A stretch of 64,000 nucleotides of DNA from JAAYJT01 sp037446395 (lineage in GTDB: Bacteria; Bacteroidota; Bacteroidia; Bacteroidales; JAAYJT01), in contig JBBIIP010000010.1 of assembly GCA_037446395.1 (NCBI GenBank), positions 21,239 through 85,238 on the forward strand, in the 5' to 3' direction. Shown piece after piece: positions 28,201-35,961 of this stretch. Numbering within the stretch: position 1 is the stretch's first letter; each line of letters starts with the position of its first letter. The position numbers were made by a program, and so were the translations under genes. The notes below the pieces were generated by a model. It did no database searches. It was not told the origin of the DNA and saw only the letters and a program-made list of their open reading frames with translations.

Positions 28201-28744
28201 GCAGTTTACCCTCACCGAAGCGCAGCAGGCAGCACATCAGCAACTCACAGGTTTTTGTTCACTGCTGGCCTCACTTATGCAAGATGAAAAAAATATTTTT
28301 GAATTAGACAGCCAGCAACTACTCAGTATTGCAGCCATGGAAGCCACAAAGGCGGGAATGGCCTCTGTGTATGCACGCAGTATCCTGCTGACACTGGGCT
28401 TGTTGGAATATGAAGAACCCATCCTGCTGCCCGATTTTCTAAAATCCAAGGCGCTGTCGCAGCGGGATATGGCCGTGAAAAGCGCCGAACTTCCAAAATT
28501 CCTCAATATTTTTCCTAACCCGGCCAGGAGATATATCATTGCCGAATATAAGTTGGCTGACATAGGCAATGGGTTAATTGAGTTTACGGATATCAGCGGA
28601 AAACGAATGAAATCATTACAGGTCAGGCACTTGCAGGATCAAATAACAATAGATGTTAGCACGTGGAAACCTGGATTGTACGTGGCTACTCTGAAAACAA
28701 ATAGTAAGGTGACAGAAAGTGTGAAGTTTACAATCGTAAATTAA
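25238..28744 (+). CDS. T9SS-secreted metzincin-like protease with beta-helix
   Basis: 1168 aa, GTG start, signal peptide at 1-25 (ending TCAQ). Residues about 45-305 hold a metzincin zinc site HEFGHFAGLLH (230-240) followed by a Met-turn-like NRMDYF and CQIGKMHYY, resembling pappalysin/M43-type proteases of Bacteroidota. Residues about 320-760 look like a right-handed beta-helix (repeating short strands with GI, FINN, and NTGG turns). About 800-1060 is mostly helical with no family I recognise. The last 80 residues (IFPNPARRYII...WKPGLYVATL) are a type A T9SS sorting domain, so the protein is exported and attached to the surface or released. It is followed 19 bp later by a second T9SS gene. 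Confidence 0.85.
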   Translation: MKNIPTFIAIVCISIFFVTPHKTCAQWVCHYTPNPEYHIATQGVGCNDRYHYAPHPDMDMVPTKYVRVAYHIIQDESGGNNIPDNNLGRYYIGLIRNHTIHSLRNLDSLQLNPPYVWPPVISPHIIDSRIQLHFDTIYFHRDSLLWDWNKPNYITNQIARDAYSKFVVNNANLNDKQKYRTLHIILGGGDYQHLGGSLMFHDGNLFITQNGVFKTYINSNHWAPSENLVHEFGHFAGLLHNFHGGPHGYQCDDCLDNDPAGLPCPIEATSNNRMDYFPGSGNAFSQCQIGKMHYYLSGNAGTISPTVINNDCDLIGNAFVIETGRSVVWNHHNTLAGDLILEPGAVLTILCTIKMKSQTKIVVKRGARLIIDQGKITSACSETWRGIEVWGNTTLGQIPPSNQGWVRVINGGSIQKAAMGIYTNRTNEESGRWVPGYTGGIVQATEAKFINNVQAVQFFPYDNFNSLSSFTNCEFVTDSNRYDGQTDAYFVTIIGLKGIVFTACRFLNQSGQQYEQSGIRSMNSYIKIQGKCLDLFDPCSNREYGTFEGLKYGVYATASSPTRYTHITHTEFINNFRGLYLGGITSAWVTSNRFFINTPFVNTGGYGMYLDGCTGYWVEDNVFNHVGANPTGIGLIVHNSGTDPNEIYRNRFEKLEMGISAQGINRNPTTGIGLQILCNDFVICNADLLIATPNQENNRGIAAHQGAFSTDPKKMAGNLFHIPSQIPDGDFDDINNTGAHIMYYYPLDNSDERVVPVDFTEGTVTIEGISFTQEWSPITGCPPKSESGSGGMPTESLIEQISGSQQKIDSTLQVLAMLVDGGNTLGLQTDVLMSFPPEAMQVYNALMSKSPYLSDTVVSTAIFKEQVLPGAMIRDVMVANPHSAKSETMMEKLDRRWVPLPDYMKAQILQGKSIVSAKEQAESRLAHFKLEKARMVNALAKVYHENTDSLAWLWTNDNSLNSKYNLAFLLLEHQNTTQGFAILNTIPLQFTLTEAQQAAHQQLTGFCSLLASLMQDEKNIFELDSQQLLSIAAMEATKAGMASVYARSILLTLGLLEYEEPILLPDFLKSKALSQRDMAVKSAELPKFLNIFPNPARRYIIAEYKLADIGNGLIEFTDISGKRMKSLQVRHLQDQITIDVSTWKPGLYVATLKTNSKVTESVKFTIVN

Positions 28745-28763
28745 TCCCCTATAAGCTGAAAAT

Positions 28764-30362
28764 ATGAAGCGATCAATTTTTTTGCTTATACTCAATGGTT
28801 TATTCCTTTCCGGCCATGCCCAATCTCCCAAATGGGAAGTGTATATCGGTCTGTCGAACCGCAATGAGGCACCCAATGCCCTTGTTGAGTATTATGATAA
28901 AGGGTATTACATCGTTGGCCATCATTGGATAACAACCTCAAGTGTTAAAGGATGGGATATTAAAACCAATATTAATGGTAGCGTCCTATGGCAAAAAACC
29001 ATGACATATGGCCAAAACACCATAAATGGCATTCATGTAAGAATTGATAATGAGGGCAATAGATATATCGGGGGCTCAATTGCTATTAATGACCAGCCAT
29101 GGCCATTTGTAGCAAAATTTAATGCTTGTGGCGAAAAAATTTGGTGCAGAGCACTGACTAAGCAAGCCTATCGAGGGGGTTGGGTTAGGGGAATGATTTT
29201 AAATAAAAACAACGAAATCATCGTATCAATGAGCTACTCAAGCACGGAGTTAATTGATGAGATTTTCATGATGGGTTTCAGGGCAGACGGCATTGTATTA
29301 TGGCAAAACACATATGCCAGGTTCAGCAATTATCCATTATTAAGAAACCCGGTGATTTACAGCATGATTGAGCATAACAACGAATATTTTCTCTCAGGTT
29401 CTTGCTATTGGCCTTATCCGAATAACCCCGGCCATTTTTTTCTCAGGCCCTTTTTTATTGGCATAGATGGATCGTATAACGAAAAGTGGATATTACCTTT
29501 CTATGCTTTAGGTTCTATTTATGGTATAATATATAATTCTATTCCATTAAATGATTCAGTATTGATGGGAGTGGGTATTCGGAGATTACCAGGAGAGCGC
29601 AATAATTCATTACTGGCATTTTACAAAATTACAGGAGAAGAATTAGGGTTTTCTCAGGTAACAAATGAACAAATTAGTCCAACGAATTTCACAAACCACA
29701 CAAGAAACATAAAGAGGATCAATGATTCGTTGTTTATTACATATTCTCATTTTGGACCAAATGTGGGCAGTAATTCGGGAGGTCATTTTGTAATTGATAC
29801 CGTAGGAAGGTTATTTAATTACCTGTCAAAGCCTAACACCAGTTCAGCTTACAGCCCTATGATAAAAGCAGCTGATAATAACTATGTTGTGGCATCTCAG
29901 TATCAAGCAGGCTCATCTATGAGTGATATTGCATTTTATAAAATTGACCAAAACCTACAATCCGTTCCTTTTGATGCAAGTCAACATGTGTATGATATCC
30001 TATGCCCCTACCCAATACAATCGGGCAACATTGATATGAGCGATTGCATGGTGTTGGTGGCAACAGATAATATCCCCACACCGGATAAGTATTATGCAAG
30101 CATCAGAACCATCCCTATTACCGTTTATCCCAACCCCGCCAGGGATATTATCACCTTTGCATTCGAAAACACGGATCATCATAAAAAAATTGTGCTCAAG
30201 TGCTACAGCCTTCTCGGCAGGCAACATTACGAAAACCGCATTGTTAGCGGGCAAAAAGAAAGCACAACCTATGTAAGCGCCTGGCCTGCAGGTATGTATG
30301 TGGCTATAGTTTATAGCGAGGGCCAACCAGTGGGCAGAGCCAAGTTTGTGGTAGGGAGGTAG
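28764..30362 (+). CDS. T9SS-secreted beta-propeller-like protein
   Basis: 532 aa with a signal peptide (1-19, ending GHAQ). The body (about 22-440) is built of repeating units with W-x-K/N and D-x-G-x-x-W/L patterns such as GWDIKTNINGSVLWQKT and FRADGIVLWQNT, which suggest a beta-propeller of the type seen in Bacteroidota secreted proteins. The C-terminus (VYPNPARDIITFAF...WPAGMYVAIVY) is a type A T9SS sorting domain. No catalytic motif is recognised. It sits 19 bp behind the metzincin-like gene and is probably co-expressed; a binding or adhesive role is inference. Confidence 0.8.
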   Translation: MKRSIFLLILNGLFLSGHAQSPKWEVYIGLSNRNEAPNALVEYYDKGYYIVGHHWITTSSVKGWDIKTNINGSVLWQKTMTYGQNTINGIHVRIDNEGNRYIGGSIAINDQPWPFVAKFNACGEKIWCRALTKQAYRGGWVRGMILNKNNEIIVSMSYSSTELIDEIFMMGFRADGIVLWQNTYARFSNYPLLRNPVIYSMIEHNNEYFLSGSCYWPYPNNPGHFFLRPFFIGIDGSYNEKWILPFYALGSIYGIIYNSIPLNDSVLMGVGIRRLPGERNNSLLAFYKITGEELGFSQVTNEQISPTNFTNHTRNIKRINDSLFITYSHFGPNVGSNSGGHFVIDTVGRLFNYLSKPNTSSAYSPMIKAADNNYVVASQYQAGSSMSDIAFYKIDQNLQSVPFDASQHVYDILCPYPIQSGNIDMSDCMVLVATDNIPTPDKYYASIRTIPITVYPNPARDIITFAFENTDHHKKIVLKCYSLLGRQHYENRIVSGQKESTTYVSAWPAGMYVAIVYSEGQPVGRAKFVVGR

Positions 30363-30412
30363 CCAGATAAACTTCCAATAAGTATAGGTAACAACCTCGC
30401 GAGGAGATGTTG

Positions 30413-30443
30413 ATACCAGTTCCATCCAGCCCCGCTCTGGTAT
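30413..30443. terminator. Hairpin between convergent genes, probable weak terminator
   Basis: ATACCAG (30413-30419) and CTGGTAT (30437-30443) form a 7-bp stem with a 17-nt loop, between the convergent T9SS gene (ends 30362) and the SDR gene (ends 30453). A 10-bp palindrome CCTCGCGAGG lies just before it at 30395-30404. There is no strong U-tract. Confidence 0.4.
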
Positions 30444-30452
30444 ATTAAGGCA

Positions 30453-31208
30453 TCAATTTCTTAAATATGATGCACCGTTAATATCAATAATGCTTCCGGT
30501 GAGGTAGGCAGGGGCACTGCCGGCCAGATAAGCCACCAGGTTTGCAATTTCGGTGGGTGAGGCAGCACGGTTCAATGGGCTTTGCGCCCTGATTTCGTCT
30601 CCCCGCGGGCCTTCAAGAACAGCCTGTGCCATATCGGTTTCAACAAACCCAGGGGCCACAGCAAAAACCAGCACTTTGTTTGGAGCCAGCGCTTTGGCCA
30701 TGGATTGGCTAAGGCTGTTCAATCCTGCCTTGCTTGCTCCATAGGCGGGTGCATCGGGTTCACCTCTGAATGCACCACGAGAGGTAATGTTGATAATACG
30801 ACCGCCCCCGGCCTTTATCATGTGCCCGGCAATGAGATAAGAAAGATGTGCTGATGCATTTAGATTGAGAGAAATGGTTCGATCCCAAATATTTTTCCAT
30901 TCATCAAGGTCCATGGCCAGCATTGGTTTCTCGAGATAAATCCCTGCGTTGTTTACCAAAATATCAATTTGTCCGAACTGCTGCAGAACCTTATTCACAA
31001 GGAGTATACTTTCAGCATCATTTGATAAATCGGCCTGTACTATAATATGCCCTGATCCTTGCAATTTCTTTCTTATTTCCAGGGCTGCTGCCTTGTTGTG
31101 GTTGTAGTGCAAGGCCACCCTTACACCCTGAGCGGCCAGTTCTAATGCAATAGCTTTTCCAATCCCGCGCGAGGCACCGGTGATCAGAGCAGTTTTTTCA
31201 ACAGTCAT
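30453..31208 (-). CDS. Short-chain dehydrogenase/reductase, FabG-like
   Basis: 251 aa. Cofactor loop GASRGIGKA (11-19), structural NNAG (86-89) and the catalytic Ser143-Tyr156-Lys160 triad are all present, as is the PGFVETDMA segment after the active site. It most resembles 3-oxoacyl-ACP reductases, so NADPH-dependent ketone reduction is likely. The missing fatty-acid synthesis neighbours make the true substrate uncertain. It is the last gene of the threonine-type operon, 21 bp behind the secreted protein gene. Confidence 0.85.
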   Translation of the reverse strand: MTVEKTALITGASRGIGKAIALELAAQGVRVALHYNHNKAAALEIRKKLQGSGHIIVQADLSNDAESILLVNKVLQQFGQIDILVNNAGIYLEKPMLAMDLDEWKNIWDRTISLNLNASAHLSYLIAGHMIKAGGGRIINITSRGAFRGEPDAPAYGASKAGLNSLSQSMAKALAPNKVLVFAVAPGFVETDMAQAVLEGPRGDEIRAQSPLNRAASPTEIANLVAYLAGSAPAYLTGSIIDINGASYLRN

Positions 31209-31229
31209 ATGAGTTTACAGTTTGTTGGA

Positions 31230-31763
31230 TTAATCTTTTTGCATTTCTTCTGGTTGTTCAGTTTCAACCGGCATCCAAAAAATGATGAGCGATTCAAGAA
31301 GCAAATAGGTAGCTTCGCTGCGCTGGTGAAAATTTGATATTACTCTGAACTCGTATTCACGGGCATGCATATCAGTATAGATTCTTTTTTGAGTTTCGTT
31401 TGGCAAAATTATTTCTTCAAAAACACGAAAAATGTCGTTCCTTTTGATAAAACCCTGAAATAGTCCTGAAACAACCCCTCCGCTCCAATTAAAACCGAGC
31501 CTGATTTCCCTGATGTTCATGTTGGGCGGGGCGTACGGAATTTCGATCCTGACATTTTGCCCCGGTGGTATTTTCCAACCCGATGCTGTGGTCTGCACCC
31601 TGTTGGTAAGGCGGGTTTCGACTGGTATGATATAATCTGAAACGGCAGGTGTTTTGTCGTAAAACTCAATTACGGTTCTCTCTTGGCCATGTATGGCCTG
31701 CAACAGAAACATACTGATGATTAGGATCAGTAAAGTTCGCCCAATATATCTGACACCTTTCAT
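31230..31763 (-). CDS. Secreted protein of unknown function in the threonine operon
   Basis: 177 aa with a signal peptide (about 1-26, ending IHGQ). The mature part is beta-rich (NVRIEIPYAPPNMNIREIRLGFNW) and has no cysteines or recognised family motif; the end is acidic (EQPEEMQKD). It lies 18 bp behind the apgM-like gene and 21 bp before the SDR gene, so it is co-transcribed with cytoplasmic amino-acid genes, an odd place for an exported protein. I do not recognise it. Confidence 0.7.
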   Translation of the reverse strand: MKGVRYIGRTLLILIISMFLLQAIHGQERTVIEFYDKTPAVSDYIIPVETRLTNRVQTTASGWKIPPGQNVRIEIPYAPPNMNIREIRLGFNWSGGVVSGLFQGFIKRNDIFRVFEEIILPNETQKRIYTDMHAREYEFRVISNFHQRSEATYLLLESLIIFWMPVETEQPEEMQKD

Positions 31764-31781
31764 CTAACATTCGATATAAGT

Positions 31782-32993
31782 TTACTCAACCTGTAGCAAG
31801 GCTTTTATAAATTCATCGCCCTTTAATAAGCCATAATATCCATTTTTCACAGATTCTTCGTTGTATTCAAGCACCTGATCGGGTTCTGCACCCGGATAAT
31901 ATATTAAAAATGGTACCGGGTCGTGCACATGAGTTCGTAAATCGCAAGGTGTAGGATGATCGGGAAGTATTGCAATGGCCACAGGCTCCTTCATTTTTGC
32001 AGTTTCTTCAACAATATACTTCACTACCCTTTGGTCGAGATATTCGAGGGTGAGGATTTTCAGGTCAACATCGCCTTCATGCCCGGCTTCATCGCTTGCC
32101 TCAATATGCAAATAAACCAAATCAACCAGCTTTAGTGCATCTACGGCTGCTCTGGCTTTTCCCTGATAGTTTGTATTGTATAAGCCAGTTGCTCCCTCAA
32201 CCTTAATAGGTATAAATCCGGCATATGCACCGATGCCAAAAATCAGATCAACGGCCGAAATCACTGCTCCGGTTTTGCCATAAAGTTCCATGAATGTTTT
32301 CATCTTGGGCCTGTATCCCGGCGACCATGGCCATATAGAATTGGCCGGATCTTTGCCTTCTGCCACGCGGGCTTTGTTCACCGGATGATTCGACAACAAA
32401 GCCTGAGATTTCAGGATCATTTCATTAAGCAAATCAGCAGTTTGTGAACCCTCTTTATTGATGCTCCTGACCATAACCTCTCTGAAAATTGTTCCTGGCA
32501 CATCGTGAGGCGGGGTACAATGGATCTGGTTCGATCCATCTGTAATCACGGCAAGGTGACGATAGCTGACTCCGGGATGAAAGCGGATTGTATCGCTGGC
32601 TAATTTATCGTTTAAAAAATTAATTAATATGGTTGCCTCAGGGGTTGTGATGTGCCCGGCGCTATGATTTTTAATTTTGCCTTCTTCATCAATACAAATC
32701 AGATTGCAACGCATGGCAAGTTCATCGGCAGCTATATTCACACCCATACTTGCTGCCTCAAGAACTCCCCTGCCCTGGTAAACTTCGTGCACATTATAGC
32801 CTAGCACTGACATGTTCGCAATTTCGCTGCCCGGAGGCATATCCAGCGGAACGCTGGCGAACAAACCGCAACGGCTTTTTGCACACAATGCATTGATATT
32901 TTTGAGGTTGGCAACCATGAGAGGCGTCTTCCCTCCAAGCTTTGCTATTGGATAATCCGAAGCACCATCGGCAAGTATGATAACATATTTCAT
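31782..32993 (-). CDS. ApgM-family enzyme, proposed homoserine kinase
   Basis: 403 aa alkaline-phosphatase-superfamily enzyme of the archaeal-type cofactor-independent phosphoglycerate mutase (ApgM) family. Metal and nucleophile motifs: ILADGASD at the start, PGSEIANMSVLGY with the active Ser near 61, DEAGHEGD and DHPTPCDLRTH. A subgroup found beside threonine genes in Bacteroidota, clostridia and Deltaproteobacteria has been proposed to be a non-homologous homoserine kinase (TIGR02535-type). Its place 14 bp behind thrC, with no classical thrB in view, fits that role. Phosphoglycerate mutase activity cannot be excluded. Confidence 0.85.
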   Translation of the reverse strand: MKYVIILADGASDYPIAKLGGKTPLMVANLKNINALCAKSRCGLFASVPLDMPPGSEIANMSVLGYNVHEVYQGRGVLEAASMGVNIAADELAMRCNLICIDEEGKIKNHSAGHITTPEATILINFLNDKLASDTIRFHPGVSYRHLAVITDGSNQIHCTPPHDVPGTIFREVMVRSINKEGSQTADLLNEMILKSQALLSNHPVNKARVAEGKDPANSIWPWSPGYRPKMKTFMELYGKTGAVISAVDLIFGIGAYAGFIPIKVEGATGLYNTNYQGKARAAVDALKLVDLVYLHIEASDEAGHEGDVDLKILTLEYLDQRVVKYIVEETAKMKEPVAIAILPDHPTPCDLRTHVHDPVPFLIYYPGAEPDQVLEYNEESVKNGYYGLLKGDEFIKALLQVE

Positions 32994-33007
32994 TGTAATT
33001 CAATCTT

Positions 33008-34366
33008 CTAGTAATTCTCTTTGAGATATTTTTTGAACGCTGAATAATCGTTCCGCAGTAGATCGTACTGTTCTGATTTGGATTCCAGCCCTCGTAAACT
33101 TTGCGGCAAGTCGGGATCGAAATGCAGGATTTCAAGGATTTGTTCAGGAAATTTTGCCGGATGGGCTGTTTCCAGCACTATAAAGGCTTGATCAGCAGAG
33201 TGAGCATTCACATGCAGATAGTCAATAAGTCCGGCCCAACCCACTGCACCATGCGGTTCAAGCAGGAGCCGATGTTTTTCCCAGGCATCAAAAATTGTTC
33301 TTTTGGTCAAGGCATCGCTTACCGATACAGCAAACAAATCATTTCGCATCATTCCCATTTCAGGCAACTGATAAATCACCCCATTTTCATCCATCACCCC
33401 TCCGTATAAAGCCACCAAGCGGGCAAGATTGCTTGGGTGTCCCACATTCATGGCACTCGAAAGGCAGTTGCGCGATGGTTCTATCTTTTGATAAACACCA
33501 GTGTTCAGAAAATTTGGGAATTCATCATTTTCATTCACGGCAATAACCATCTTTTTTACAGGCAATCCCATCCTCCAGGCGATCATGCCACCCATCATAT
33601 CGCCAAAATTACCCGAGGGAACTACAAAAACAGGTTGATCCTGCAGGCCTTTGCCTAACTGCGACCAGGCATAAAAGTAATAAACAGCCTGCGGAAGCAG
33701 GCGGCCGATGTTGATTGAATTGGCCGAGGATAAATTGAGGTGGCTTAGTTCACTATCGGCAAATGCTTTTTTCACCATTGCCTGACAATCGTCGAACTTA
33801 CCATCAACCGCCAAGGTTCTGACATTTTTACCCAGGGTGGTCATTTGTTTGCGTTGGCGTGGTGTAACCTCATTTTCAGGAAAAAGAACCAACAACTTTA
33901 TGTTTTCGAGGCCATAAAAAGCATTGGCTATGGCGCTCCCTGTGTCGCCTGAAGTGGCGGTAAGGATGAGTAGCTCGTGATCGCGTTTGAATAAGAAATA
34001 GCTCATTAACTTTCCCATCATACGGGCTGCAAAATCCTTGAATGAAGCAGTAGGCCCCTGATCGAGTCGCATTACGTACTTTCGTTCAGCCACATTTTCT
34101 ATAGGTACGGCAAAGTCATACGCTTCATTCACCATTTCCTTTAAAATGGCTTCAGGCACTTCCTGGTGTAAAAAAGAATTCTGCACCAGAAAAGCAATTT
34201 CCGGATAGGTGAGGCCAGCCATTGATTCAAGCTCTTGCCTGCTGAGGGCTGGAATATGCTCAGGCATATAAAGGCCTTTATCGGGGGCTTGCCCGTTGAG
34301 TAGTGCCTCGCCAAACGTAGTAGGATTCGCTTTGAGGTTGGTGGAGTAATATTTAATGTGTTGCAT
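33008..34366 (-). CDS. thrC: Threonine synthase
   Basis: 452 aa. PLP-dependent conversion of O-phosphohomoserine to threonine. GPTASFKDFAARMM carries the PLP Lys (Lys110); ATSGDTGSAIANAF and VVPSGNFGDMMGG are the phosphate- and cofactor-binding loops of the long-chain ThrC type. I take the ATG at 34366 (MQHIKYYSTN), which matches the family N-terminus and leaves 10 bp to the upstream gene; a longer frame to 34489 would run into the end of that gene. The ApgM-like proposed homoserine kinase follows directly, giving two consecutive steps from homoserine. Confidence 0.95.
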   Translation of the reverse strand: MQHIKYYSTNLKANPTTFGEALLNGQAPDKGLYMPEHIPALSRQELESMAGLTYPEIAFLVQNSFLHQEVPEAILKEMVNEAYDFAVPIENVAERKYVMRLDQGPTASFKDFAARMMGKLMSYFLFKRDHELLILTATSGDTGSAIANAFYGLENIKLLVLFPENEVTPRQRKQMTTLGKNVRTLAVDGKFDDCQAMVKKAFADSELSHLNLSSANSINIGRLLPQAVYYFYAWSQLGKGLQDQPVFVVPSGNFGDMMGGMIAWRMGLPVKKMVIAVNENDEFPNFLNTGVYQKIEPSRNCLSSAMNVGHPSNLARLVALYGGVMDENGVIYQLPEMGMMRNDLFAVSVSDALTKRTIFDAWEKHRLLLEPHGAVGWAGLIDYLHVNAHSADQAFIVLETAHPAKFPEQILEILHFDPDLPQSLRGLESKSEQYDLLRNDYSAFKKYLKENY

Positions 34367-34376
34367 AAATGTATTC

Positions 34377-35840
34377 TTATCCGATTTTAGCGCTCGAGGC
34401 ACCTCCGGCAGAGTATTCGGGTGATGTAAGAAATACTTTTTTCCCATCCAATACCTGCAATGACTGTTCAAGGTCGGCGATAATGTCATCAGGATGTTCC
34501 ATACCTACGCATAAACGTATGAGATGTGGTGGTATTTGGGCAAGCTGACGGGCTTCTTCGCCCTGCTGGCTATGGGTTGAAATAGAAGGGATGGTAGCCA
34601 CTGATTTGATACGACCAAGGTCGGTGGCTCGATAAATGCGCTGGAAGGCATCGAAAACTTGCCGTGCATTTTGTGCACCTCCCTTTACCCGAAACGACAT
34701 CAGGTGCCCGTATCGGTTTTGAGGTGTGCCGTATTGGTCGTCGTGTTCTGCATCCACCAGGAACATGTATTTTTTTGCGGTCTGGTGCAGTGGATGATCG
34801 TCGAGCCCAAGGTAATCAACCCCTTCAATATGTTTGTGCTTTAGCAGAAAATGCGACACCTTGAGGGTGCTACGGCTCATGATGTCCATGCGCGAGCGAA
34901 TTGTACGTATGTCGTTGATTGCCAGGATGGCATTCATGGGTGATATGTTGGGGCCGTTATCGCGGTTGGGAAGCATTTTCAGATAGGCACAGAAATCGGC
35001 CTTCATCTCAGGGTTGTTAACATTGGTAGTAATGTTTTTTCGGGCGATGATGGCACCGGCGATACCAAAACCACTGGTAAACAATGATTTTGTTACAGAT
35101 TGCACGACAATGTCGGCACCAAATTGGATGGGGCGGAGCAAAGCAGGTGTGGCCACCGTGGAATCGAAGATGGCAGGAATTCCATATTTGTGGGCAAGAT
35201 CTATTACCTTTTTAATATCAAAAAAACCTTGCGAGGGGTTGCTGGGTAACTCACCATATAAAAACCTGGTATTTTCATCAATATTTCTCTCCCACTCGTC
35301 CAGGTTATTGCTATTAATTACACGGCGCCAGGTTATATTCCGATCTTTTTCCTTTCGTATGGCAAATTGCTGAAAGGTCCCACCATAAACCTGACAGGTG
35401 GCTACAAAGTTCATAGGCCGGGTCGGGTCATTCGGATCAACAACCAGGAAAGGGTCTATGGCACTCTGGATAGCCGCCATTCCAGAGGCTGTGGCAAGGC
35501 ATGAAGTCTCAACCCCTGTGCCATACCCTTCGAGAAGTGCTAACACCCCTTCGAGATAATACATGCTTGGATTTGCAATGCGCGAATAGCACCAGGTTGG
35601 CACCTGATATCCAAGGGCAGCCTCCATCTCGTCGCTGTCGCGATAGGTTTGGGAGGTGCTCATGTAGATTGGCTCGATGAGAGAACCCTGGTTAAAGTCC
35701 AAAGCCTCCTGCATGGAATAGATGCCATGCACCGCAATGGTGTCAAAACGGCATTGTTTCATCTTATCAATGTTTTCGGCATGCCATTGCATTGCACGCC
35801 CAGCGGCTTGTTTGTAGTAGGCTACTCCTTTTGATGTCAT
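34377..35840 (-). CDS. Cys/Met-metabolism PLP enzyme, O-acetylhomoserine sulfhydrylase-like
   Basis: 487 aa, longer than the usual 400-430 aa. Family features are the CYSRIANPSMYYLE segment, the aspartate in FDSTVATP (Asp226) and the PLP lysine in QSVTKSLFTSGFG (Lys251). The extra length comes mainly from an N-terminal helix (1-30) and insertions before and after the lysine. Enzymes of this kind attach sulfide or cysteine to an activated homoserine (MetY, MetB) or cleave cystathionine (MetC); which one applies is not clear. It leads the operon ahead of thrC, consistent with use of homoserine. The promoter is probably in the 121 bp before it (TTG then TACTTTTA, a near match). Confidence 0.8.
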   Translation of the reverse strand: MTSKGVAYYKQAAGRAMQWHAENIDKMKQCRFDTIAVHGIYSMQEALDFNQGSLIEPIYMSTSQTYRDSDEMEAALGYQVPTWCYSRIANPSMYYLEGVLALLEGYGTGVETSCLATASGMAAIQSAIDPFLVVDPNDPTRPMNFVATCQVYGGTFQQFAIRKEKDRNITWRRVINSNNLDEWERNIDENTRFLYGELPSNPSQGFFDIKKVIDLAHKYGIPAIFDSTVATPALLRPIQFGADIVVQSVTKSLFTSGFGIAGAIIARKNITTNVNNPEMKADFCAYLKMLPNRDNGPNISPMNAILAINDIRTIRSRMDIMSRSTLKVSHFLLKHKHIEGVDYLGLDDHPLHQTAKKYMFLVDAEHDDQYGTPQNRYGHLMSFRVKGGAQNARQVFDAFQRIYRATDLGRIKSVATIPSISTHSQQGEEARQLAQIPPHLIRLCVGMEHPDDIIADLEQSLQVLDGKKVFLTSPEYSAGGASSAKIG

Positions 35841-35961
35841 AAGTTATGTAGTATTTTGTTGTGGCTTTAAATTCGACCGATAAAAGTAATAAAAATCAGT
35901 AAGTTCAAAATAGTAACCCGAATGCGCTGAAAACTGGTTGATTATAATAAGGCTGCCTGTC

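Noticed and set aside
35841..35961. SAM riboswitch before the MetY-like gene
   Set aside because: The 121-bp leader shows none of the conserved SAM-box helices; only a weak hairpin AATAAG/CTTATT near 35948-35967 is seen.
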